From an uncultured Clostridia bacterium (GTDB lineage: Bacteria; Bacillota; Clostridia; Christensenellales; Borkfalkiaceae): a DNA stretch of 64,000 nucleotides. Both the position numbers and the translations under genes were made by a program. Every line of letters begins with the position of its first letter. Position 1 is the stretch's first letter. Positions 35,238 through 44,731 of this stretch are shown here, one piece after another. Location of the stretch: the NCBI GenBank assembly GCA_934247935.1, contig CAKQKE010000001.1, positions 248,001 through 312,000 of the forward strand. Direction: 5' to 3'. The notes under the pieces are model-generated. The model saw only the letters and a program-made list of their open reading frames with translations, ran no database searches and was not told the origin of the DNA.

Positions 35238-36797
35238 TTGAAAAAGGTTGTAATAATCGGAGGCGGACCTGCGGGTTTAACTGCTTCGTACGAATTGTTG
35301 AAAGATAATGACGGCGACTTTGAAGTGGTGCTTTTAGAGCAGTCAAACGTATTCGGCGGAATTTCTCAAACCGTAAAATACAAACAAAACCGTATGGATA
35401 TCGGCGGGCATCGTTTCTTTTCAAAAGACGACGAAATAATGAAGTGGTGGTCGAATTTTATGCCTCTTCAAGGCTCTCCCGCATACGACGATAAAATTTT
35501 GGGTAGAGATAGCCAACTTTTTGAAGGCGGTCCCGACCCTGAACTGTCGGACGACGTTATGCTCGTAAGACAAAGAATTTCGCGCATATATTATAAAGGA
35601 AAATTTTTCGATTATCCCGTTAAAATGAATTTCAACACAATTAAAAACATGGGATTTTTTACGACGATAAGGGTCGGTTTTTCTTATTTAAAGGCGTGTG
35701 TTTTCAAAAGAAAGGAAAACTCGCTTGAAGATTTTTACGTAAACCGCTTCGGAAAACTTTTATACAGTATGTTTTTCGAGGGATATACCGAAAAATTGTG
35801 GGGCAGACACCCGAGAGAAATTTCTGCCGATTGGGGTGCTCAAAGGGTAAAAGGTCTTTCAATTCGCGCGCTTATTAAGGATTTTTTCAAAAAATTATTC
35901 GGTAAAAAGAAAAACGATAAAAACGTTGAAACTTCGCTTATAGAGCAGTTCCGGTATCCCAAATACGGACCGGGGCAACTATGGGAAAAGGTCGCCGACG
36001 AAAGTCAAAAACTCGGCGCGAAGATTTTGAAAAACCACGAAGTAAAACAAATCAACTTCGACGGTGATAAAATATCTTCGGTAGTGTGTGACACGCCCGA
36101 CGGAGAGCAGACTGTTTACGGCGATATTTTTATATCGTCTATGCCTGTTAAAGACTTAATTTGCGATATGCAGCCGGAAATTGTTCCGGGTGAGATTAAA
36201 GAAATTGCGTTCGGACTTCCTTACCGCGATTTTGTCACGGTGGGACTTTTGGTAAATAAACTCAACTTAAAAAACAAAACGAAAATCAAAACGATAGGCA
36301 ATATCGTTCCGGATTGTTGGATTTACGTGCAAGACACTTCGGTAAAACTCGGCAGAATACAGATATTCAACAACTGGTCGCCGTATCTCGTAAAAGATAT
36401 CGACGATAAAGTGTGGATAGGTCTCGAATATTTTTGCTCCGAGGGTGACGATTTCTGGAATATGAGCGATGAAGAATGCGTTGAGTTTGCCGTAAACGAA
36501 CTTGTAGGCATGGGCATAATCGACAAAGAAGACGTAGCAGACAGCCATAGAGAAAGGGTTAAAAAGGCTTATCCTGCGTATTTCGACACTTATTCGCGCT
36601 TTGACGAAGTTGTTAATTTTCTCGATAAATACGACAATTTGTATTGCGTCGGCAGAAACGGACAGCACAGATACAACAACATGGACCATTCGATGCTTAC
36701 GGCGATTACGGCGGTAAACTGCATAAAAGGCAGCGATGCAGACAAAAGAGACGTATGGAACGTCAACGTTGAAAAATCTTATCACGAAAACAAGTAA
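35238..36797 (+). CDS. FAD-dependent oxidoreductase, UDP-galactopyranose-mutase/protoporphyrinogen-oxidase-like
   Basis: 519 residues from the TTG at 35238, which follows AAGGGAGA with good spacing. Dinucleotide-binding VVIIGGGPAGLTASYELL opens the protein. It is followed by MDIGGHRFFSKDDEIMKWW (UGM-like substrate/FAD motif), EKLWGRHPREISADWG, and a C-terminal FAD motif NLYCVGRNGQHRYNNMDHSM. This family acts on nucleotide sugars or lipid-linked substrates. With the membrane glycosyltransferase next door, a role in surface glycan synthesis is likely but the substrate is unknown. An upstream ATG at 35193 is in frame but lacks a ribosome-binding site. Confidence 0.75.
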   Translation: MKKVVIIGGGPAGLTASYELLKDNDGDFEVVLLEQSNVFGGISQTVKYKQNRMDIGGHRFFSKDDEIMKWWSNFMPLQGSPAYDDKILGRDSQLFEGGPDPELSDDVMLVRQRISRIYYKGKFFDYPVKMNFNTIKNMGFFTTIRVGFSYLKACVFKRKENSLEDFYVNRFGKLLYSMFFEGYTEKLWGRHPREISADWGAQRVKGLSIRALIKDFFKKLFGKKKNDKNVETSLIEQFRYPKYGPGQLWEKVADESQKLGAKILKNHEVKQINFDGDKISSVVCDTPDGEQTVYGDIFISSMPVKDLICDMQPEIVPGEIKEIAFGLPYRDFVTVGLLVNKLNLKNKTKIKTIGNIVPDCWIYVQDTSVKLGRIQIFNNWSPYLVKDIDDKVWIGLEYFCSEGDDFWNMSDEECVEFAVNELVGMGIIDKEDVADSHRERVKKAYPAYFDTYSRFDEVVNFLDKYDNLYCVGRNGQHRYNNMDHSMLTAITAVNCIKGSDADKRDVWNVNVEKSYHENK

Positions 36798-36815
36798 TTC
36801 GTCGGAGGGATTTGC

Positions 36816-38564
36816 ATGGGAAATTGCGTTGAAAATTTAGACGAAAATAAAGGCTTTAAAAGTTTTGCTTTTATAAAAAAGCATCCTGTTTGGTCTTTGG
36901 TTGTCGCATATATATTGTTTACGGCGACGACTTTCGGCAATATGTATACTTTATCGACGTTCGGACTTTGCTTTTTGTCGGTTGCAATCGTTGCGGCATA
37001 TGCGTATCTGGCGTATAAAATCGTAAAAAGCAATGGTTTAAAGGGAATAAACGCTGCGCTTTATTATAGCGTGATTATATTGTTTTCGATTTTGCTGTGT
37101 TGCCTTTTCTGTATTACGGCAAAAAACAAACAGCATTTGTTTGCGTTTTTTATCGCAGTTATACTTATTTTTGCTTATTTGGCTGTTTGCGTGTATACCG
37201 AAATAAGACAAAGAACTTTTTCGATTGGCACTGTTGTTGCGGTAATATTTATTCTCGCTTACTTTTTCAGGTTGTTTTACGTGTTGTATACAGGCTACGG
37301 CATTCGTCAGCACGATTTGTATTTAAAAGGTGAAAAAGGACATTTTTATTACGTTAAATACATTTACGAACATTTTTCTTTACCGAAGGAAAATATAATG
37401 AATTCGCAAATGTATCATCCGCCGTTTCATCACATTATTTGTGCGGCGGCGTTGAGATTCTGGACGCTTTTCGGAGTGGATTATATCGTCGCTTATGAAG
37501 GATTGCAAATACTCACGCTTACCGAATCGATGATTACTTTGTACGTATGTTATCGCATACTTAAAGAAGCAGGACTTAAAAACGCAGGGTTGATTGTTTC
37601 TCTTTGTGTTTTGGCTGTTCATCCTACGTTTATTCTTTTATCCGGCTCGCTCAATAATGACAATTTGTCGGTTATGCTTGCTGTTTGTTCCATTTATTTC
37701 GCAATCAAATGGCACAAAAACAAAACACTGCGCAACATTATTGCGATTGCGTTTTCTATCGGTCTCGGTATGATGACGAAACTTTCCGTATGGATGGTTG
37801 CTCCGCCGATTGCGATTATGTTTTTGCTGTCGCTGTTTTCAAAGAGGGAAGATAACAAATTGCTTATTAAGCAATTTGTTGTGTTTGGTGTGATTTGTGT
37901 GCCTCTCGGCTTATTTTGGTCGGTAAGAAATTATTTTTTATGCGGCATGCCGTTTGGATACGTGCTTGAACAAAGCGTAAAAAGTGCGCAATACGTGGGT
38001 AATTCGCCGTTTTCGACTCAAACGCGCCACACCGTTTTGGATAGACTGTTTAATTTCAGATTATATCAACTTGAAAGCGTGTTTACGCAAAACAGAGTTG
38101 TAAACAAAAACGCTTTATACAACGACTTTAATCCCACGATAGGTGTTTTAAAGTCGGCAATGTTTGAAGAATCGCTGTTTACAAGCATAGAATCGATTTG
38201 TACAATCGCTTTTTATGCAAGCGTTTTACTTGCGTTGATATCCGTTGTTTCGTCCGTATGGGCGTTTGCGGCGGATAAAAGCCGAGACGGCGTCGTGAGG
38301 ATGATTTTAGGCGGAACTACGCTTTTGGTTACTGCTTCGTTTTATTTGTTTTGCATACTTTATCCGCACGTTTGCACAATGAGCGCGAGATATGCCGTGC
38401 CGGCAATTGCGATAAATATTTTTGCCGTCGGTATGGCGGTGGATAAATTGCAAAATTTAAAAAATCGAAAAGCAGGAAAGGTTTTATCATATATTATAAT
38501 AGTAATTGCGGCTATATTCGTGCTTTCGTCGGTTGGCGTTTATTGTGCGATACCGTTTAATTGA
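36816..38564 (+). CDS. multi-pass membrane glycosyltransferase (GT39/ArnT-like)
   Basis: 582 residues with about 11-13 hydrophobic helices. A first outer loop has GIRQHDLYLKGEKGHFYYVKY and YHPPFHHI, like the PMT/ArnT (GT-C) family, where an acidic residue in this loop is catalytic. A later loop has SLNNDNLSVML. Such proteins transfer sugars from polyprenyl-phosphate carriers outside the membrane. It follows the flavoprotein by 18 bp with GGAGGG upstream and ends overlapping the dxs leader. The acceptor is unknown. Confidence 0.72.
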   Translation: MGNCVENLDENKGFKSFAFIKKHPVWSLVVAYILFTATTFGNMYTLSTFGLCFLSVAIVAAYAYLAYKIVKSNGLKGINAALYYSVIILFSILLCCLFCITAKNKQHLFAFFIAVILIFAYLAVCVYTEIRQRTFSIGTVVAVIFILAYFFRLFYVLYTGYGIRQHDLYLKGEKGHFYYVKYIYEHFSLPKENIMNSQMYHPPFHHIICAAALRFWTLFGVDYIVAYEGLQILTLTESMITLYVCYRILKEAGLKNAGLIVSLCVLAVHPTFILLSGSLNNDNLSVMLAVCSIYFAIKWHKNKTLRNIIAIAFSIGLGMMTKLSVWMVAPPIAIMFLLSLFSKREDNKLLIKQFVVFGVICVPLGLFWSVRNYFLCGMPFGYVLEQSVKSAQYVGNSPFSTQTRHTVLDRLFNFRLYQLESVFTQNRVVNKNALYNDFNPTIGVLKSAMFEESLFTSIESICTIAFYASVLLALISVVSSVWAFAADKSRDGVVRMILGGTTLLVTASFYLFCILYPHVCTMSARYAVPAIAINIFAVGMAVDKLQNLKNRKAGKVLSYIIIVIAAIFVLSSVGVYCAIPFN

Positions 38565-38575
38565 TTGGAGAAAAT

Positions 38576-40384
38576 ATGTCATTTTTAGAGAGCGTAAAAA
38601 CTCCGAAAGACGTTAAAAAACTAAATATTAAAGATTTGCCCGTGCTTGCAGGCGAAATAAGGGAAAAAATAATTTCTGTCGTTTCCGAAAACGGAGGACA
38701 TCTTGCTTCGAGTCTGGGTGCAGTCGATTTGATTGTTGCGCTTTATTACGTGTTTGATTTCGACAAAGATAAATTGATTTTCGACGTGGGACATCAAGCC
38801 TACGCTCACAAAATTTTGTCGGGCAGATGCGATAATTTCGATACGTTGCGCAAAGAGGGCGGCTTGTCTGGTTTTCCGGCTATAACCGAAAGCGAATACG
38901 ACGCATATTCGTCCGGACATGCGGGGTCGGCTGTTTCGGCGGGACTCGGCTATGCTTATGCGAGAGATTTGTTAAAGCAGGATAATTTCGTTATAAGCGT
39001 TGTGGGAGACGCGTCGCTTTTCAACGGGCTTTCTATGGAAGCGATGACTTGCGACGAGATAAAACCCAATAAATTTTTGGTGGTTTTAAACGACAACGGC
39101 ATGTCGATATCGAAAAACAACTCGGGTCTTTACAAACTGATATCCAAGTGGACGACGAAAAAACACTATTCCAAAACGATGAGCGCATTAAACAGAAGCA
39201 TCGGCAAGTTGTGGATAGGTAAAAAACTCAAGCAATTTAAGGCTTTTATAAAGCGTTCGTTAAACAGGAATACGTTTATTGATGTAATCGGCTTTAATTA
39301 CGTGGGTGTGTTTGACGGACACGATATTAAAAGTATGGTTTCCATACTTAAAAATATTAAAGACAACCCAAGACCCACGCTTTTGCATTTAAAGACAATA
39401 AAAGGCAAAGGTATGGGCAAGGCGGAAGAGCATGCCGACGCATATCACGGCGTGGGTAAGCATTTGAGTGCAAGCGAAAACACGTTTTCCGCAAAACTCG
39501 GCGAAACCTTGTGCGGTATAGCCGAAAAACGAAACGACGTGGTTGCAATTACCGCTGGAATGAAAGACGGTACGGGATTAAAAACGTTTGCCGAAAAATA
39601 TCCCGACAAATTTTTCGACGTGGGTATAAATGAGGAACACGCCGTAACGCTTTCTGCGGGTATGGCTTTGGGCGGATTAAAACCCGTTGTATGCATTTAT
39701 TCGACTTTTTTGCAAAGGGCTTACGACGAGGTATTAATTGACGTCTGTATGCAAAATTTGCCGGTTGTATTCTGCATCGACAGGGCAGGCTTTGTCGGTT
39801 CTGACGGGCAGACGCATCAAGGCTTGTTCGATTTGAGTTATTTGCAGTCAATGCCAAACCTGACGATAATCACACCCAAAGATTCAAAGGAATTTGAAAA
39901 CGCTCTTACTTTTGCAATAGGGCAAAAAACGCCGATTGCCATTCGTTATCCCAACGGTGCGCATATTGATTTTGAAAATCACACTCAGTTTTCATATGGG
40001 TGGGAAATTGTTAAATACGGTAAAAACGTCAAAATATTGGCGGTGGGACAAAGAATGTTAAATCTTGCAACTTCGATTGAAATGTTCTGTAAAGAAGATA
40101 TCGAGATAGTCAACGTGAGATGCGTAAAACCGCTTGATTATAAATATTTAAGTACGATAAAAAAAGGCGATACTGTAATTACGCTTGAAGAAAACAATTT
40201 GTACGGCGGGTTCGGCTCGATGGTTTCGACTGCGCTTATCAATGAAAATATCAAGTTTTATTCGTTCGGGTGCGATGACTCATTTGTGTTGCATTCAACC
40301 GTAAACGAACAACTTATCTCGTGCGGGCTTACTGAAAACGACGTTATCTCAAAGTGCGGTTTAAAAATGAAAAAACTTTCATAA
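38576..40384 (+). CDS. dxs: 1-deoxy-D-xylulose-5-phosphate synthase
   Basis: 602 residues from ATG 38576 (TTGGAG upstream; the earlier in-frame TTG at 38561 is unlikely). Thiamine-diphosphate motifs: DVGHQAYAHKILSGR, VVGDASLFNGLSMEA, VLNDNGMSIS, then GINEEHAVTLSAGMA and DRAGFVGSDGQTHQG. DXS makes the first intermediate of the MEP isoprenoid pathway and supplies undecaprenyl carriers needed by the adjacent glycosyltransferase and by MraY. It is slightly shorter than E. coli Dxs (620 aa). Confidence 0.94.
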   Translation: MSFLESVKTPKDVKKLNIKDLPVLAGEIREKIISVVSENGGHLASSLGAVDLIVALYYVFDFDKDKLIFDVGHQAYAHKILSGRCDNFDTLRKEGGLSGFPAITESEYDAYSSGHAGSAVSAGLGYAYARDLLKQDNFVISVVGDASLFNGLSMEAMTCDEIKPNKFLVVLNDNGMSISKNNSGLYKLISKWTTKKHYSKTMSALNRSIGKLWIGKKLKQFKAFIKRSLNRNTFIDVIGFNYVGVFDGHDIKSMVSILKNIKDNPRPTLLHLKTIKGKGMGKAEEHADAYHGVGKHLSASENTFSAKLGETLCGIAEKRNDVVAITAGMKDGTGLKTFAEKYPDKFFDVGINEEHAVTLSAGMALGGLKPVVCIYSTFLQRAYDEVLIDVCMQNLPVVFCIDRAGFVGSDGQTHQGLFDLSYLQSMPNLTIITPKDSKEFENALTFAIGQKTPIAIRYPNGAHIDFENHTQFSYGWEIVKYGKNVKILAVGQRMLNLATSIEMFCKEDIEIVNVRCVKPLDYKYLSTIKKGDTVITLEENNLYGGFGSMVSTALINENIKFYSFGCDDSFVLHSTVNEQLISCGLTENDVISKCGLKMKKLS

Positions 40385-40417
40385 ATCAAGATAAAATAAG
40401 GAATTATAAAAAGTTTT

Positions 40418-41587
40418 ATGTATACGGTAATACTTAAAAAGGGCGAAGAAAAACGCTTGATGCAATACCACCCGTGGGTGTATGCAAACGAGGTTTATAA
40501 AATCGAAGGAAAAGATAAACAAGGCAGTATTGCAAGAGTTGAAAGTTTTGACAACAGGTTTATTGGTCTCGGATATATAAATCACGCGTCTAAAATTCTG
40601 GTCAGAATTTTGACGTGGAAAGAAGAAGAGATCGATAGAAATTTCTTTTATAAAAGAATTTGCGCCGCCAATCAAAGGCGTGTTCAACTCGGTTATTCAA
40701 ATAATTACAGGGTGGTTTTCGGCGAAAACGATTTATTGCCCGCGCTTATTGTAGATAAATACGGCGATTATCTTTCGGTTCAGTTTCTGTCTCTCGGTAT
40801 GGAAGTGCGAAAACAAATGATAGTCGATATTTTGGTTGAAATATTTAATCCCAAAGGAATTTACGAAAGAAGCGACGTTGCCGTAAGAGAAAAAGAGGGT
40901 TTGCCGCTTATTAAAGGTAAACTTTACGGCGAATTTTCACCGGAAGTCATTATCGAGGAAAACGGTTTAAAACTTTTAGTCGACCTTGAAAACGGGCAAA
41001 AAACGGGATATTTTCTCGACCAGAAGGAAAACAGAGATAATTTAAAGTGCTACGTAAAAGGGAATACAGTGCTTGATTGTTTTTGTAACGAAGGCGGTTT
41101 TTCGTTATGTGCAGCAAAATACGGGGCAAAACAAGTCGAAAGCGTCGATATCAGTCAAAAAGCAATCGACCTTGTAAACAAAAATGCTGAGTTAAACGGT
41201 TTTACAAACATAAATGCCGTTCAGGCGGACGTTTTCCAAATTTTAAGAGAATATAAGGCAGAAAAACGTAAATTCGACGTGGTCGTTTTGGATCCGCCGG
41301 CTTTTACAAAGAGTAAAGACACTGTAAAAGAAGCCTACGCAGGATATAGAGATATCAACATTTTAGGGTTGAAATTGCTCAATGAAAACGGGTTTTTGGT
41401 TACCTGCAGTTGCTCGCAACACCTTACAATCAATTTGTTTTTGGAAATGATCAAGGAAAGCGCGATAAAAAGCGGACGAAAGGTCAAAATGGTGGAACTC
41501 AGGACTCAAGGTAAGGATCATTCTACGTTTATCGGACTCGACGAAGGGCTTTACTTAAAAGTTGCCGTATTGCAAGTTATAGAATAA
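40418..41587 (+). CDS. rlmI: class I SAM-dependent rRNA methyltransferase (RlmI-like)
   Basis: 389 residues. An N-terminal PUA domain (MYTVILKKGEEKRLMQYHPWVYANEVYKI region) is followed by a central domain and a Rossmann methyltransferase: LDCFCNEGGFSLCAAKYGA (SAM loop), VVLDPPAF, and SCSQHL. Family members methylate cytosine in 23S rRNA (RlmI, m5C1962). The exact target here is unproven. The ribosome-binding site AAGGA is ~14 nt from the ATG, rather far. Confidence 0.85.
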   Translation: MYTVILKKGEEKRLMQYHPWVYANEVYKIEGKDKQGSIARVESFDNRFIGLGYINHASKILVRILTWKEEEIDRNFFYKRICAANQRRVQLGYSNNYRVVFGENDLLPALIVDKYGDYLSVQFLSLGMEVRKQMIVDILVEIFNPKGIYERSDVAVREKEGLPLIKGKLYGEFSPEVIIEENGLKLLVDLENGQKTGYFLDQKENRDNLKCYVKGNTVLDCFCNEGGFSLCAAKYGAKQVESVDISQKAIDLVNKNAELNGFTNINAVQADVFQILREYKAEKRKFDVVVLDPPAFTKSKDTVKEAYAGYRDINILGLKLLNENGFLVTCSCSQHLTINLFLEMIKESAIKSGRKVKMVELRTQGKDHSTFIGLDEGLYLKVAVLQVIE

Positions 41588-41721
41588 AAACGCAACATAT
41601 AAAACTCTTGACACAAAAATACAATTTAATACGCTTAAAAAACGACAGACTAAACAAAAAAATAATAACCTCGGATAAGTAAGAGGTTGTTAAAACAAAA
41701 TTTAAATTTACGGAGACAAAA

Positions 41722-42963
41722 ATGCCAAAGAAAAAATATAAAAAACAAGCGGAAAAAGCGGTAAAAAAATATTGGTTTGAGATTTTGTGCGTAATTTTGG
41801 CACTGGTAATAATTTTTGTGGTTTGTTATTATACAATAGACGCATTTAAAATGAAAGTCGATGGATGGATTGCATCGATGAGTCAACCGGGCGATAGCGG
41901 CGACGATTCAAACAGCGATACAAACGTTGATACCGACAGCAATACGGGCGATAACACGGATTCTTCGAGTAATCCGGGTAGCGGCGATATTCTTGCTAAA
42001 TACCAAAAATACAGCGAAGATTATTCTTATTACGATTTTCCCGTGACGACTCGAACCGAAAAGTACGTAGAAGTGCATTTTATCGATATAGGGCAAGGCG
42101 ATTGTATGTTTATTCAACTTCCCGACGGAAAAACGATGATGATTGACAGCGGAGATACGTCAAATAAAAACAAAGCGACTATAAAGGAATATTTAACCGA
42201 CAAACTTCACGTTGAAACTATAGACTACGTGCTTGCGACTCATCAGGATAAAGACCATATAGGCAATTTCGATTACGTTTATAAAAACTATTCGGTAGGT
42301 TATACGTTTTTACCGTACGTACATTCTTCGCATGAATCTACATCGGCGTTGAGCACTAAATTAAATCCACCTGCAAACGGAGGATTGGTGTCGGCTACTA
42401 AAACTTATGCCGATTTGTTGCTTTCGGTCGAAGCGGAAGGAACCGGGTATTCGTTTTTCAATTATAACAGTGATTTCGGTAACGAAAGCGAAGGGTATTT
42501 CTTTGATTTTCTGACGCCTACACAAGAAGTCGCCAATATAAAATATACCGACAGCAACGACTATTCGCCTATAATTTTGTTTAGTTACGGCGATTTCGAT
42601 TTACTTTTCACAGGAGACGCCGAAAAACGAACGATTCAAGAATATCTCGATACTTACGGAAGTAAATATGACGTCGATTTACTTAAAGTGGGGCATCACG
42701 GTAGTTATAATTCGACTACGAAAGCGTTGCTCGATGCGATTAATCCCGAATATGCGGTAATTCAAGTGGGATTAAACAATAAGCATAAACACCCGAGACA
42801 AGAGGCGTTGGATTTGCTTTATGAAAACGATATGACAAAAATATTCAGAAATGACTTGCACGGCGACATTGTGCTTACGATAAATTCCGACGGAAAGTTT
42901 TTTATTACGGCAGAAAACCCCGGTATTTCATACGGCAGGGCACTTACGGGCATTTCGGTTTAA
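41722..42963 (+). CDS. membrane-anchored ComEC/Rec2-type metallo-beta-lactamase-fold hydrolase
   Basis: 413 residues. A basic N-terminus and one transmembrane helix (~20-40) lead to a Ser/Asp/Asn/Thr-rich linker. The MBL fold follows: HFIDIGQGDCMFIQLPDGKTMMIDSGD, metal-binding THQDKDHIG, LLFTGDAEKRTIQEYL, and LLKVGHHGSYNST. This is the hydrolase half of ComEC without its channel and OB domains. Free-standing secreted forms are common in Clostridia and may degrade extracellular DNA or other phosphodiesters; the substrate is unknown. A CGGAG ribosome-binding site precedes it. A small AACCTC/GAGGTT dyad lies at about 41668-41690 upstream. Confidence 0.85.
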   Translation: MPKKKYKKQAEKAVKKYWFEILCVILALVIIFVVCYYTIDAFKMKVDGWIASMSQPGDSGDDSNSDTNVDTDSNTGDNTDSSSNPGSGDILAKYQKYSEDYSYYDFPVTTRTEKYVEVHFIDIGQGDCMFIQLPDGKTMMIDSGDTSNKNKATIKEYLTDKLHVETIDYVLATHQDKDHIGNFDYVYKNYSVGYTFLPYVHSSHESTSALSTKLNPPANGGLVSATKTYADLLLSVEAEGTGYSFFNYNSDFGNESEGYFFDFLTPTQEVANIKYTDSNDYSPIILFSYGDFDLLFTGDAEKRTIQEYLDTYGSKYDVDLLKVGHHGSYNSTTKALLDAINPEYAVIQVGLNNKHKHPRQEALDLLYENDMTKIFRNDLHGDIVLTINSDGKFFITAENPGISYGRALTGISV

Positions 42964-43051
42964 AATTGCAGATATAAACATATAAGTTTTTAAAATTTGC
43001 CGCATATAAACGAATGTAAAATTGTGAGAGGCAATTAAAAGAATAAAATAG

Positions 43052-43101
43052 AAACCGTTTATTTAAAAGGAGAAAATTCCTTGCAAATAAACGGTTTTTT
43101 T
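43052..43101 (+). terminator. large terminator-like hairpin after the MBL hydrolase gene
   Basis: Perfect 13-bp arms AAACCGTTTATTT (43052-43064) and AAATAAACGGTTT (43085-43097), an inner AAGGA/TCCTT dyad, then a T-run. Confidence 0.75.
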
Positions 43102-43126
43102 GACTTAATATATTTGACTTAATATA
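43099..43126 (+). repeat. 14-nt tandem direct repeat
   Basis: TTTGACTTAATATA occurs twice back to back (43099-43112 and 43113-43126), directly after the terminator stem. Confidence 0.6.
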
Positions 43127-43195
43127 ATAAATATTACGTGTAAATTTTTAAAAAGCAGTTGCATTTCTGTAAACGAAATTACAGTACGAACGTTT

Positions 43196-44167
43196 TTATT
43201 CGATAGTTATGATATATTCTTTTTGATTTGTCGATTCGGTTAAAGAATTTTCAAATATACGTTTAACTCCGCTGAATGCGACCTTTGGAATTGAAAATCT
43301 TGAAAAGTTCAACGCTTTGTTTGCGATTAAGTTTATCGCCGTTTCGGTATAACCGGTGCCGTCGTTTACGAAAGTGACCGAAAGTTGTTTTTTCATCGCT
43401 ACCGAGCAACTGAGTCTGATATTGGATTTTCCGAAGCCGATATATGCGATATTTGCGTTTTTGCGCGCTAACTTTAAAGAAATGTCGGAGTTTAAGTGAG
43501 AGTCGGAAAGGTAAACGATTTTATAAACCATTCTGCCGCCGGTGATTTCTTTGATGTATGTTTCAAAATCTGCGTCGGTTTTTGTGGTGTAATAAATACC
43601 GCATTGTTCTGCGGTTTTCAAATTATCTTCGTTGTTGTCGATGATAATGGGTACGCCTTGATGATAATTGATTATCTGGGCGAGTATGTTTCCGAGGATG
43701 CCTCCGCCGATGACCGCCACGTGTTCGCCTTTTTGAATATCGAGTTTGTCAAAGGTCTTTAAAGCCATTGAAATATATTCAATATATATCGCGTCATCCA
43801 AAGAAATTGTCGGCGGCAGTATATAAATATCGTCCTTATTTGCAACGACGAAATCCTTTAAAAGTTCGCCCGATTGGCGATTTTCATCATCGGACAATGC
43901 GGTTGCTTCGCGATTGAGATATATTTTGTCAAGCGGTTTAAGACCATAAGAACTGTTTTCATCAATTACTTCCGATACTTCGCCCACAGCAAAACTCGAC
44001 GGAATAACGGGGTATTCCGCGTCTTCAACGCCTTGAAACAAATCAAAATCTTCTTGTGTGAGCAAGGCTTGTTTAATTTTAATTTTAATACAGTTTATCG
44101 AGTCGATATTTTCTTTGCCCGACAACTGTTCGATTTTTTTCGGTTCGTCGATTTGCCAATAAAACAT
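43196..44167 (-). CDS. MDR-superfamily (alcohol-dehydrogenase-fold) protein without evident zinc ligands
   Basis: 323 residues from ATG 44167 (TAGGAG upstream; the longer in-frame start at 44188 lacks one). A GroES-like N-terminal domain (TQEDFDLFQGVEDAEYPVIPSSFAVGEVSEV) precedes a Rossmann domain with HVAVIGGGILGNILAQ and acidic strand IIIDNNE. In zinc enzymes the first segment carries catalytic Cys and a GHE motif; here Q/E and SSF occupy those places. Activity, if any, would be zinc-independent NAD(P)-linked redox chemistry. It is an isolated minus-strand gene, and the substrate is unknown. Similar divergent forms occur beside sugar-phosphate genes, but no such neighbours are seen. Confidence 0.62.
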   Translation of the reverse strand: MFYWQIDEPKKIEQLSGKENIDSINCIKIKIKQALLTQEDFDLFQGVEDAEYPVIPSSFAVGEVSEVIDENSSYGLKPLDKIYLNREATALSDDENRQSGELLKDFVVANKDDIYILPPTISLDDAIYIEYISMALKTFDKLDIQKGEHVAVIGGGILGNILAQIINYHQGVPIIIDNNEDNLKTAEQCGIYYTTKTDADFETYIKEITGGRMVYKIVYLSDSHLNSDISLKLARKNANIAYIGFGKSNIRLSCSVAMKKQLSVTFVNDGTGYTETAINLIANKALNFSRFSIPKVAFSGVKRIFENSLTESTNQKEYIITIE

Positions 44168-44389
44168 AAGTAAACTCCTATAATGCATTATATTTATTTA
44201 ATACAAAAAAGTCAAGTAAAATGGTTATCATTTAGTTTGCGGCAATTATTATTTTGTCTCAATTTAGAATAAATAATTTAAAATTGCCGGTAAAAAATTT
44301 TAAATTTCGCTTTTGACGTGATTTGAAGCAAAATCAATATATCAGCGGTAAAAAATTATTAAATTTTATATTATATCGGCTTAAATAAG

Positions 44390-44418
44390 TTGACTATTTA
44401 TAAAAAATATAATATAAT
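44390..44418 (+). promoter_or_regulatory. promoter of rpmE
   Basis: TTGACT (44390-44395), a 17-nt spacer, perfect TATAAT (44413-44418), 33 nt before the ATG. Confidence 0.75.
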
Positions 44419-44451
44419 TGTTTAGCAAATAATAGTTGAGAGGTGAATATT

Positions 44452-44655
44452 ATGAAGGCAGATATACATCCTAATTATAAAGTAGTAACGGTACAATGCG
44501 CTTGCGGAGAAACTTTCCAGACGGGAACTACTAAAAACGTAGACGTATTGAAGGTTGATATTTGTTCTAAATGCCATCCGTATTTTACGGGTAAGCAAAA
44601 GTTGGTTGACGCCGGCGGTCGTGTCGACAAATTCAAGAAAAGATATAGTTTATAA
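44452..44655 (+). CDS. rpmE: 50S ribosomal protein L31 (zinc-binding form)
   Basis: 67 residues starting MKADIHPNYK at ATG 44452, 7 nt after GAGAGGTG; the GTG at 44443 is part of the ribosome-binding site. Four zinc-ribbon cysteines are present (CACGE and CSKC), followed by HPYFTGKQKLVD. The C+ type implies it is the zinc-replete paralogue. It leads the rpmE-(DUF1385-prmC)-prfA run seen in many Firmicutes. Confidence 0.96.
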   Translation: MKADIHPNYKVVTVQCACGETFQTGTTKNVDVLKVDICSKCHPYFTGKQKLVDAGGRVDKFKKRYSL

Positions 44656-44682
44656 TTTTAATTTTATATCTGATAATACAAA

Positions 44683-44714
44683 TTGCGCTCTATGGCTGAC
44701 ATAGAGCGATTTTG
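44683..44714 (+). terminator. terminator/attenuator between rpmE and the fused gene
   Basis: 9-bp arms CGCTCTATG (44686-44694) and CATAGAGCG (44700-44708), followed by ATTTTGTT. It is only 18 nt before the next start codon, so it probably tunes readthrough. Confidence 0.7.
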
Positions 44715-44731
44715 TTATAGAGGGAAATATT

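Noticed and set aside
43082..43124. 14-codon frame starting TTG after AAGGAG inside a hairpin
   Set aside because: The start lies within a terminator stem and the peptide is unremarkable; probably chance.
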